Shown in pieces: positions 8,761-16,369 of a stretch of 37,694 nt of DNA. Positions within the stretch are counted from its first letter, which is position 1. Each line of letters opens with the position of its first letter. The stretch lies in the NCBI GenBank assembly GCA_949296855.1, contig CASFRN010000139.1:1-37694 (forward strand), given 5' to 3'. The DNA comes from an uncultured Bacteroides sp. Its GTDB lineage: Bacteria; Bacteroidota; Bacteroidia; Bacteroidales; Bacteroidaceae. Under the pieces are notes generated by a model. That model was not told the origin of the DNA. It saw only the letters and a program-made list of their open reading frames with translations, and made no database searches. The translations under genes and the position numbers were made by a program.

Positions 8761-10092
8761 TTATTCAAACTTCCAATAATCCCAATTCATCAGGTCCTTC
8801 TTTCCTTTTCCCTTTCCCTTAAAACGGAACACTAAGTCGTGTACGCCCTTCGCTCCTTTTATTGAGCAAGTGAACTCTTTATAGTTGTCCATGCCTCCCG
8901 TAGCGTTTGCTTTCAGTGTTCCCACTAACTTGCCTTCAGCACTGTCAAGATGCACTTCTATCGCGCAATTGCCCGTAGCGGAAGCTACCGATGCGGTAAA
9001 CCGCTTGGCACCCTTCCCGAAATCTACAGACCTTACAACCAGCGTATCAGCATCATCGATACTTGTAACATAGATACCTCCTTCCGCACGTTTGGCGGTC
9101 TTCAGTCCGTATCCCCATGCCATGGTTTCAGCTTCTACACGGCGATAAGGATTAAAGTTCTCTATCGGCACCAATTTTGTATCTTTGAAATAAGGCACTT
9201 CCTGAATGGTTCCATCTGCATTGTAATGCATTTCAGCAGCCGAAATCGAGCGGCGTTCATGGTGCTCTTCCATTTCGAGGCGGAGCAGGTCGTAGTTCTG
9301 ACCGAACACATAGCTCTTGCCTTTGTAATCAATAATACCCGGGTGATTGCCGCGCGTACGGTCGGTAGGAGCCATAATGTAACCTTTCACCTCCCACGGC
9401 CCTGTGGGGTATTTAGCCATGGCGTAGCCGATACCTTCGGGACAGCAAGTGGAAGCGTAAGCCAAATAATACTTGCCATCACGCTTGTAGAACCACGGGC
9501 CTTCTTGGTAATGTTCCAGCTTGCCCACGCGCACGATGGTGCCGCTATAGGAAATCATGTCTTCGTTCAACGCCACATAATACAGGTTCGGGTTACCCCA
9601 GTACATATAGGCTTGTCCGTCATCGTCAATCCAGACAGTCGGGTCGATGTCTTCCCAATGTTCTTGTTGCCATACAAGCGGTTTCCCGAGAGGGTCTTTA
9701 AATGGTCCATAAGGTGAATCGGAAACCAATACGCCGATGCCGTTCCCGTGGAGGGGGCAATACATATAAAACTTACCATTGCGCTCCACTACCTGTTGTG
9801 CCCATGCACCGTTATCACGCTTACGCCAAGCAAACTCTTTCAGAGAAGCGACGGGACCGTGGTCGGTCCAGTTTACCATATCGGTAGAGGTATAGAGTTG
9901 CCAGTCGAGCATTTTGAACTCATAGCCTTGTGCGTCATCTTCGTCGTGACTAGTGTAGAGGAAGATGGTGTCGTTATACACCATCGGGGCTGGGTCTGCC
10001 GTGTACTTGGTCTGGATAATCGGCTCTTGCGCCGCAGCAGAGAGGGCAAACACGCCCAGCACCATCACGGATAAATGTCTTTTGCTTTTCAT
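8761..10092 (-). CDS. GH43 glycosidase with C-terminal CBM6-like module (paralogue 1)
   Basis: 443 residues with signal peptide MKSKRHLSVMVLGVFALSAAAQ. Triad: Asp33 ([11 protein letters not shown]), an Asp near 152 (DIDPTVWIDDDG) and a Glu in YQEGPWFYKRDGKYYL near 195. A Cys-Cys pair (ASTCCPEG) lies after the acid blade. The CBM6-like part starts at about 316 (YRRVEAETMAWGYG) and ends MNWDYWKFE. The inter-domain stretch replaces the paralogues' [12 protein letters not shown] loop with LLRLEMEEHHERRS, so the active-site rim differs and so may specificity. It lies 31 bp downstream of the GH97 gene and is first of three tandem paralogues. Confidence 0.93.
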   Translation of the reverse strand: MKSKRHLSVMVLGVFALSAAAQEPIIQTKYTADPAPMVYNDTIFLYTSHDEDDAQGYEFKMLDWQLYTSTDMVNWTDHGPVASLKEFAWRKRDNGAWAQQVVERNGKFYMYCPLHGNGIGVLVSDSPYGPFKDPLGKPLVWQQEHWEDIDPTVWIDDDGQAYMYWGNPNLYYVALNEDMISYSGTIVRVGKLEHYQEGPWFYKRDGKYYLAYASTCCPEGIGYAMAKYPTGPWEVKGYIMAPTDRTRGNHPGIIDYKGKSYVFGQNYDLLRLEMEEHHERRSISAAEMHYNADGTIQEVPYFKDTKLVPIENFNPYRRVEAETMAWGYGLKTAKRAEGGIYVTSIDDADTLVVRSVDFGKGAKRFTASVASATGNCAIEVHLDSAEGKLVGTLKANATGGMDNYKEFTCSIKGAKGVHDLVFRFKGKGKGKKDLMNWDYWKFE

Positions 10093-10123
10093 GTCGTTCG
10101 TTTTTCAGGATTAATATTCATGT

Positions 10124-12067
10124 TCATTTACTTATCACCACCCCCCCGTTACAGGGGATAGTGATTTCCATCTCGCCTTTCTTGTTCAGCTTCTTCGTGC
10201 GGAGGCTGCCTTCTAATTTTTCGTTATCGGCATAAACGTTGATTTCTTCACCTGCCTCAAACATCGGGAGAGCGATTTTCATTTTCACCGGTTCCTGCTG
10301 TGCATTAATACCTGCTACGTACCACGTATCTCCATGGCGGCGTGCTAAAATGACATATTTGCCAGGATAACCGTCGATGAAACGCACTTCGTCCCACAAA
10401 GTAGGCACGCGTTTCATGAAGCCCATAGCCCATTCCGGAGCATCTGTCAGGTTATTAGGAGCCAAAGCGAAATGCTGTACGGGACTTTGGAAGAGCACAG
10501 CCGTAGCCAATGCGAAGACATCTGAAGTGATGCGTTTGCTTCCGCCTTCTTGATTCTTTACATTATAATATTTGTTTAGGGTGCTTCCTCCGAAATCCAT
10601 ACTGCCCACCGTGTTGCGGATAAAAGGATGTAGGCAGGCGTTGAATGCTTCAGCATCACAACTTCCTTGCGAGAAGTTCATGTTCTCACTTGCCAATACG
10701 GCTTCACTCGACGCATAGTTGGGATACATTCGCTCCCAGCCGCGCGGAAGGGTACAGCCATGGAAGATGACTAACAATCCGTAATCGTTCGCATCTGCCA
10801 AAATATCTTCGTAAAGCTGCATGGTCACTTGTTTATCGCTTCCGATGAAGTCCACTTTGATGCCTCGTATGCCGACACTTTGCATCCATTTCATTTCTTT
10901 TCGGCGGGCAATGGTGTTACTCATCTTTCCGCGCGGGCCTTGGGGAGCATCGTTCCAATAACCGTTTGAGTTATACCACAGGTACAACGCCACGTTCTTC
11001 GTCTTGGCGTATTGCGCCAATTCCGCTATCTTATCATATCCCACACGTGAGTCCCAAAGCGCATCCACCAATACAGATTGGTATCCCATATCAGCAGCAA
11101 AGTCAATGTAGCGTTTCTGGTCATCGTAAGTCATGCTTGCATCTCCTCCGATAATCCAACTCCATGTGCCACATCCGTATTGGTATTTTTGAGACGCTTC
11201 ATAAAGAGGGGAAACCAGGTCGAAAGCGACGGTCGTTTCCACAATAGGAGCTAAAGTTGTACCCAAGGTTACTGTGCGCCAAGGAGTTTCTCCCGGAAGC
11301 GCGATGCCCGGAGCCGTAGTGCCATTTCCGTTATATTCACCTTCTTGGGGATAGCCTACAGTATAGAGTCCTCCTTCATGACCTATCAGACGGCTTGCAC
11401 AATAGCGGCTGTCTACGCCTGTTTCAGATAATAAAATCCAACCTTTATCTGCATTCTTGAACAAGCAAGGGAAGGTATATCCTTCGCCCCAGCCGTTTTT
11501 CCCCATCGCATCATCAGGGGTATACGAGGTTTCATAACTGGGATATGTACGGGCAAATCCTCCGTTTGGCTTGGCTTGCGGGCAAAGGAATGTAGTAGTT
11601 CCTTCGGGCAGTACAAAACCAGTCTTTTCCTCTTTTACCACGCAACACAGGGTGTTTCCTTTCGGGTAAAGTTTATATTTGAATGCCACATCACGGTTAC
11701 TTACGCGGAATACAATATCGTATACCGGCTTGCCTTCCTGTAGCACGGGACATATTGCTTCGGTAGCTTCGTAATGCACCGTACTCTGTTTGATTGTAGG
11801 GAGCGAATAAGTTTCGTCTACTTTGCTGATTTTCATGTCCGCGCCCAACGATACATTCTGCGAATAGTCGCCGATATCCGTAATCAGCCCTAATGGCGAG
11901 CGTTCCAAGAATGCTGTTCCATTATACGATACGCTGTAAGACGGTTTCCCTCCTTCATCGGATACCGTCACTTGCACACATCCGTCAGGACTGGTGAAAT
12001 TCCAGTCTTTCGCGTATGCCGAAAGGAAACCTCCTATCATGAGAACTACTAATGCTTGTCTTTTCAT
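10124..12067 (-). CDS. GH97 glycosidase, retaining (alpha-galactosidase-like) type
   Basis: 647 residues with a signal peptide ending at SAYAK. The N-terminal beta-super-sandwich (about 20-275; FTSPDGCVQVTVSDEGG, SPLGLITDIGDY) is followed by a (beta/alpha)8 barrel (WSWIIGGDASMTYDDQKRYIDF ... YLWYNSNGYW) and a C-terminal beta domain. In GIKVDFIGSD, Asp406 occupies the position of the catalytic nucleophile known from retaining GH97 alpha-galactosidases; the inverting SusB-type alpha-glucosidases lack this Asp. Glu455 (YASSEAVLASEN) is a candidate acid/base, a similar distance away as in the characterised retaining enzyme. I therefore favour alpha-galactosidase-like or other retaining activity. 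Third gene of the operon, 37 bp after the GH127 gene. Confidence 0.92.
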   Translation of the reverse strand: MKRQALVVLMIGGFLSAYAKDWNFTSPDGCVQVTVSDEGGKPSYSVSYNGTAFLERSPLGLITDIGDYSQNVSLGADMKISKVDETYSLPTIKQSTVHYEATEAICPVLQEGKPVYDIVFRVSNRDVAFKYKLYPKGNTLCCVVKEEKTGFVLPEGTTTFLCPQAKPNGGFARTYPSYETSYTPDDAMGKNGWGEGYTFPCLFKNADKGWILLSETGVDSRYCASRLIGHEGGLYTVGYPQEGEYNGNGTTAPGIALPGETPWRTVTLGTTLAPIVETTVAFDLVSPLYEASQKYQYGCGTWSWIIGGDASMTYDDQKRYIDFAADMGYQSVLVDALWDSRVGYDKIAELAQYAKTKNVALYLWYNSNGYWNDAPQGPRGKMSNTIARRKEMKWMQSVGIRGIKVDFIGSDKQVTMQLYEDILADANDYGLLVIFHGCTLPRGWERMYPNYASSEAVLASENMNFSQGSCDAEAFNACLHPFIRNTVGSMDFGGSTLNKYYNVKNQEGGSKRITSDVFALATAVLFQSPVQHFALAPNNLTDAPEWAMGFMKRVPTLWDEVRFIDGYPGKYVILARRHGDTWYVAGINAQQEPVKMKIALPMFEAGEEINVYADNEKLEGSLRTKKLNKKGEMEITIPCNGGVVISK

Positions 12068-12104
12068 ATTTTCTATACTTGTGTTTGTTTTTTCATATTG
12101 ATAT

Positions 12105-14474
12105 TTATTCTTCTGTTAACCGGATGTAGAATATACCTCCGGCTATTTTGCCCGGTTTGGGACGGAATGTCAAGGTCACTTCTTTCTTTCCTTTAAGCAT
12201 ATCTGCCGGAATCGGGTATTCTACATCGACAAATGCTTGTTTTTTCCATTTCCCGACTAAATTTTCAGAGGCAAGTAGTTGGTCATTTATCAAAATGTCG
12301 AACTCACGGTCAGCAGTTTCGTTGCCCCAATAGGTAATCCGTAACGTAAGCCCGGATTTCCCTTCCGTAGAAAGTACATAGCTGAAATAGCCTCCGTCTT
12401 TTGCGTCACGCCAAGCCCTGCCTTCGAAATTTCCTTTCGTTGAATTTTCGCTTTTCATCAGGTGGTCGGCTTCGGGTTGTTGCTCACCCGGAGCAATGGC
12501 ATCCACCGTGCGGCGGTCTAAGGCAATGCGTGCCTCTTCTTCCGCCTTCCGTTCTTTCAGGTAACGGTCATATCCTGCTTCGTCCATGGAAAGCCAATAA
12601 ATAGAATAGCGGCTATCGTGGATACCATAGAAAGGCTCCAACTCCAAGTTTTTGTATTTGGGGTCGCGGAACAAGCCCGGCACAGTATAATGCAACGGCT
12701 TGCCTTCTATGGGTTTCATTCCCTCTAATTTGGCGAGGATGTCTTTGCGCTCTCCAATAATAAAAGGAGTTTCATATACCGGGACTAATGCTCCTGAAGC
12801 TATGTGCGCCCAGCGTCCGTCATTTGCTACCAATCCGTCCAAATTCTCCGTTCCCATACGTGCACCCAGCACAATCGGACCGCGTAAAATAGAAATGTAT
12901 TCTGGCACATTGACTAATTCTTCCACTTCTACATGCATAGGGGTACGGATTTCCACTACATCCCCGTCTTTCCATTCGCGGTCGATGCAAATGTATGAAG
13001 AAGGCTGCGAACCGGTTGCATAGTTTTTCCCGTTGCATAATACTTGCATTTCAGAAGCTTTTACCCACCATGGATGACGTACAAGCAATTTGAATCGTTT
13101 GTTCTTCTTTGTTGAGATGGTAATCTTACTTCCTTCTTCTATGGGGAAACGTGTATCCTGACGCAAACGTACACCCGCTTCTTCCCAATTTAATTCTGAA
13201 GCAATAAACAAATTGACAAACAGGGAGTCATGTGTATGTGTATAAATAAAAGCTCCGTATTTGCCATGATTCTCCATACCTGTTCCTACACAGCACCACA
13301 TAGCTTGATTGGGTGCTGAATATACCCGGTAATGGGCAGGGCGTGCAGAAGTAAAATAGACATATCCTCCGTGTTCAGGATGCTGGGTAGAAAGAATATG
13401 ATTGAACAATGCACGTTCGTAGAAATCGGCATAATGGGATTCGGGATGTATGCGGAACAGGCTTTCGGTCAGTTTCAGCATATTATACGTATTGCACGAT
13501 TCAGGCCCTTCGCGTTCTTCTGCATAACTTTTACAGTCTTCTTTCGAGGGGAAATGTTCGCGCCGGCTATTCCCGCCGAAGGATAAAGAGCGGTTGCCGG
13601 TTACTGTAGTCCAGAAAAAGGTTGCAGCATCTTTGTATGTACGGTCTCCGTCCAGTTCGGCAATCCGTCCGTAGCCGATGGCTTTAGGTACTTGTGTGTT
13701 GGCATGTTTGTTATCAAGGTTATCCACACCTGCTGCCATGCTGTCTAATAGCCAGTGGTGTGAAAAGCGTTTTGCCGCGTCAAGGTATTTCTTCTCTCCC
13801 GTCATTTCGTAAGCATCGGCATAGATTTCGTCCATACCTCCGAACTCATTACTCAACATCTGTTCCATTTGTTCATCGCTCAAAGGAGAAATTACCCCGA
13901 TGCCCCAGTCGCAATAGTCTAAGAACATCTGACGGGCTTCTTCGCTATCGGCATACAGCCAAGCGTCACGCAGACCCGCATACATTTTGTGCAGGTTATA
14001 CCAAGGTGCCCACCATTTCCAAATAGCTCCTACGTTGCCTTTCTTAATCTCATTCCACAGAGAGGATCCATTGGGTATGCCGCCGATATATCCATCGCCG
14101 TTCTTATCCTGACAACGTTTCAGTTCGGAAAGCATATAGTCCATACGGCGTTTGCATTCTTCATTACCTGTAGAAGCATAATGGATGGCCATTGCCGAAA
14201 GATAATGCCCGCCTACATGTCCGTCCAACCCTGCCCAATTAGGGAATACTTCTGCTTTCTTGGGCAAACCGGCTTCTTTCAGAAAAGGAGCCAGCAGACG
14301 GTCTACATCATACTGCAACAAGACTTCCACATTCAAGTCTTGTGCATGTTTGAACGGTCCGTCCAAAAGGGTAACATCTTCCAGCGGGAAAGCGTTCGGA
14401 TACAATTTCTCTTGTGCTTGCGTGCTTCCTAAACACGCCAGACAAACCATCAGCATCAATGTTTTCTTTTTCAT
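12105..14474 (-). CDS. GH127 beta-L-arabinofuranosidase (DUF1680 family)
   Basis: 789 residues with signal peptide MKKKTLMLMVCLACLGSTQAQ. The (alpha/alpha)6 catalytic barrel (about 30-430; LLDGPFKHAQDLN, WAGLDGHVGGHYLSA) carries the zinc-Cys centre of GH127: Glu325 and Cys327 (PESCNTY), Cys394 and Cys395 (MWCCVGTGMENHGKYG). One of the adjacent Cys is the nucleophile in the characterised Bifidobacterium enzyme. Beta-sandwich domains follow, ending in a module of about 110 residues (LTLRITYWGNETADREF) of the DUF4986 kind. The expected activity is release of beta-L-arabinofuranose, as found in pectic side chains and extensin-type arabinosides. Second gene of the operon, 22 bp after the leading GH43. 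Confidence 0.93.
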   Translation of the reverse strand: MKKKTLMLMVCLACLGSTQAQEKLYPNAFPLEDVTLLDGPFKHAQDLNVEVLLQYDVDRLLAPFLKEAGLPKKAEVFPNWAGLDGHVGGHYLSAMAIHYASTGNEECKRRMDYMLSELKRCQDKNGDGYIGGIPNGSSLWNEIKKGNVGAIWKWWAPWYNLHKMYAGLRDAWLYADSEEARQMFLDYCDWGIGVISPLSDEQMEQMLSNEFGGMDEIYADAYEMTGEKKYLDAAKRFSHHWLLDSMAAGVDNLDNKHANTQVPKAIGYGRIAELDGDRTYKDAATFFWTTVTGNRSLSFGGNSRREHFPSKEDCKSYAEEREGPESCNTYNMLKLTESLFRIHPESHYADFYERALFNHILSTQHPEHGGYVYFTSARPAHYRVYSAPNQAMWCCVGTGMENHGKYGAFIYTHTHDSLFVNLFIASELNWEEAGVRLRQDTRFPIEEGSKITISTKKNKRFKLLVRHPWWVKASEMQVLCNGKNYATGSQPSSYICIDREWKDGDVVEIRTPMHVEVEELVNVPEYISILRGPIVLGARMGTENLDGLVANDGRWAHIASGALVPVYETPFIIGERKDILAKLEGMKPIEGKPLHYTVPGLFRDPKYKNLELEPFYGIHDSRYSIYWLSMDEAGYDRYLKERKAEEEARIALDRRTVDAIAPGEQQPEADHLMKSENSTKGNFEGRAWRDAKDGGYFSYVLSTEGKSGLTLRITYWGNETADREFDILINDQLLASENLVGKWKKQAFVDVEYPIPADMLKGKKEVTLTFRPKPGKIAGGIFYIRLTEE

Positions 14475-14496
14475 GGCAATTCTTTATTTTTCATTC

Positions 14497-16104
14497 TTAA
14501 TTCTTTATTCTCTTATAGTCGAAATAGTCTACATCCACGTAGCCGCCAGTCTCTTGTGTTGCATAATTGAATATTGCGTACTTGGTTCCCATAAAGAAAC
14601 GGCGGTAGTCGAATATCATTTTAAAGTCGGAGCCTATTTTCGTCCAGTCTTTACCGTTGAGGCTATAATAGAAGGTAGCGATGTCTTTGCCCGGACGGAA
14701 ATCGCCGTCAATACGCAGGTAAATGATGTCTTGGCTTAATTCCACACGGGCTTTTTCTTTCGTATCAAGGGCAGTCACCGCCTTGCTTTTATTATCCAAG
14801 GAAACGACTTGTTCTGACATGGTGAGGCATTTTTTCCCGTTTTCTTTCAATACTGCAAGTACACCTGAATTGCCGTTGAACGCACTGAATCCCGTCACAT
14901 CCCCTTCTTTCATGTGCGAAAGGTAAATAGCTACAGAGGCGGTACATTTCGGACCTTCCATACGCTGGGTTAACGTATTGGGCGCCCAAAACAGGTTTTC
15001 TACCACGCGGCTTGTTTTCAGGCGCAGATAACCGGGACGTTCTTCCAATGACCATGCCTTATGTATCGGATTGTGGTTCCATTGCCAGTTTATCTTCATT
15101 TGTTTGTTACCGAAATCATCGCTCACCACCAACGGGATAGCCGGACTTCCCTGCACGGGCTTTTCCATTACCGCCGGCACTTGGCCGTTTTCGTCTCCCA
15201 GCATCGGCCAGCCGTCTACCCACCGGCAAGGCATCAGAGTCAATACGCGCCCTATGCCTCCCCGGTCTTGGAAAATCACACCATGCCAGTTGCCTTTGGC
15301 ATCGTCTACAATACATCCCTGCCCTACGTAAGGAAATCCGCCGAAGTCGGCTTCCAATATCACTTTCTTTTCATACGGGCCTGTGATTTTATCGGCACGA
15401 TAGCACACCTGGCGGCGCTTGCCCCCATTAGGCCATGAAATCATCAGCAAGTAATATTTACCGTTATATTTTATAGCGCGGCTTCCTTCCAGCAGACCTG
15501 TCTCGGTGCTGTCGCGCTCAAAGATACGCATATCCACCCCTCCGGGCTGCACACCGCTCAAATCTGGCTTCAACTCGCGAAGCTGCCCCGTACCATAAAA
15601 CATATATACACGCCCATCGTCATCGAAAAACAACGATGCATCGTGGAAATGCGGCGTACGCGACACCAGTTCCCATTTCTCCTTAGCGGGATCGGTTGTA
15701 GTATATACATAACCTCGGAAAGGCTTATCGTTGGGCGAGAAATAAGCATAAAACTTCCCGTTGTGATAACGGAGCGAGGTAGCCCATTGCCCGCGTCCGT
15801 AAGCGGTACATCCATCCATATCATAATTAGGTGTATCGGTCAGACGGTCGAACAGGTAGCTCACCGTTTCCCAGTTCACCAAATCCTTGGATCGCATCAC
15901 GGGCGCACCCGGCATGAGGTGCATCGTGGTGCTTACCAAATAGAAATAATCACCTACCCGGATGACATCGGGGTCGGGCACATCGCTCCATAACATCGGA
16001 TTGCTGAATGTCCCGTCGCCGTTATCGCTCGACTGGGCTTGCATTTGTCCGGCAAAGAGTGCGCATGCCATCAGTGCGCACAAGATTGAATTGCGTATTT
16101 TCAT
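14497..16104 (-). CDS. GH43 beta-xylosidase/arabinofuranosidase with C-terminal concanavalin-like domain
   Basis: 535 residues with signal peptide MKIRNSILCALMACALFAGQMQAQ. Propeller triad: Asp44 (SDVPDPDVIRVGDYFYLV), an Asp in FHDASLFFDDDG (near 160) and a Glu in LLEGSRAIKYNGKYYLL (near 208). The motif STTMHLMPGAPVMRSKDLVNWE is typical of the xylosidase-like GH43 branch (subfamily 12-like, from memory). The C-terminal beta-sandwich (about 335-535) ends VDVDYFDYKRIKN, which is different from the CBM6-like modules of the three paralogues. It is the first gene of the seven-gene operon and is read away from the phased ATGTAACATA sites. Confidence 0.92.
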   Translation of the reverse strand: MKIRNSILCALMACALFAGQMQAQSSDNGDGTFSNPMLWSDVPDPDVIRVGDYFYLVSTTMHLMPGAPVMRSKDLVNWETVSYLFDRLTDTPNYDMDGCTAYGRGQWATSLRYHNGKFYAYFSPNDKPFRGYVYTTTDPAKEKWELVSRTPHFHDASLFFDDDGRVYMFYGTGQLRELKPDLSGVQPGGVDMRIFERDSTETGLLEGSRAIKYNGKYYLLMISWPNGGKRRQVCYRADKITGPYEKKVILEADFGGFPYVGQGCIVDDAKGNWHGVIFQDRGGIGRVLTLMPCRWVDGWPMLGDENGQVPAVMEKPVQGSPAIPLVVSDDFGNKQMKINWQWNHNPIHKAWSLEERPGYLRLKTSRVVENLFWAPNTLTQRMEGPKCTASVAIYLSHMKEGDVTGFSAFNGNSGVLAVLKENGKKCLTMSEQVVSLDNKSKAVTALDTKEKARVELSQDIIYLRIDGDFRPGKDIATFYYSLNGKDWTKIGSDFKMIFDYRRFFMGTKYAIFNYATQETGGYVDVDYFDYKRIKN

Positions 16105-16137
16105 AATCGATTAAAAATTAAATGAATGTTCTGTCCA

Positions 16138-16145
16138 CAAAATTA
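16138..16145 (-). promoter_or_regulatory. Bacteroidota-type -7 box for the GH operon
   Basis: On the minus strand TAATTTTG fits the TAnnTTTG -7 consensus. It lies 34-41 bp upstream of the first operon ATG (16104) and about 50 bp from the nearest ATGTAACATA site. No good -33 box is seen 19 nt upstream, which is usual for activator-dependent promoters. Confidence 0.5.
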
Positions 16146-16191
16146 AAAGAAAAGCCCAATATTCCTATATTCAAAATCAAGAAATTACCCC

Positions 16192-16288
16192 TGATGTAAC
16201 ATACGTATATGAATCTGGGACATGATGTAACATACGTGTATGAAATTGGAACGTGATGTAACATAGAGAATAAAATATGTAACATACG
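16192..16288. promoter_or_regulatory. Four phased ATGTAACATA sites between divergent GH genes
   Basis: The core ATGTAACATA begins at 16194, 16225, 16256 and 16277. The first two copies share the longer TGATGTAACATACG, and the fourth is followed by CG as well. Centre-to-centre spacing is 31, 31 and 21 bp, close to three, three and two helical turns, so all sites face the same side of the DNA. The core is a small dyad (ATGT-A-ACAT). The last copy stops just before the -33 position of the plus-strand promoter; the first lies about 50 bp from the minus-strand -7 box. This is the signature of a cooperatively binding activator serving both directions. The regulator gene is not in the window. Confidence 0.75.
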
Positions 16289-16314
16289 GAATATGTTTTC
16301 CCGTTATAAATCTT

Positions 16315-16322
16315 TACCTTTG
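16315..16322 (+). promoter_or_regulatory. -7 box TACCTTTG of the divergent GH43 gene
   Basis: TACCTTTG matches TAnnTTTG exactly and lies 48 bp before the ATG at 16370. At the canonical 19-nt spacing the -33 position reads TATG, one mismatch from TTTG. The fourth ATGTAACATA site ends only a few bases upstream of that -33 box, the place expected for a contacting activator. Confidence 0.65.
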
Positions 16323-16369
16323 TACCTATTCAAGAAAACATTTTTTTTCACTCTAAAAACACACCGCTT

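Noticed and set aside
16192..16288. Possible CRISPR array
   Set aside because: Repeats are only 10-14 bp with 31, 31 and 21 bp spacing, interspersed sequences are related to each other, and no cas genes are present.
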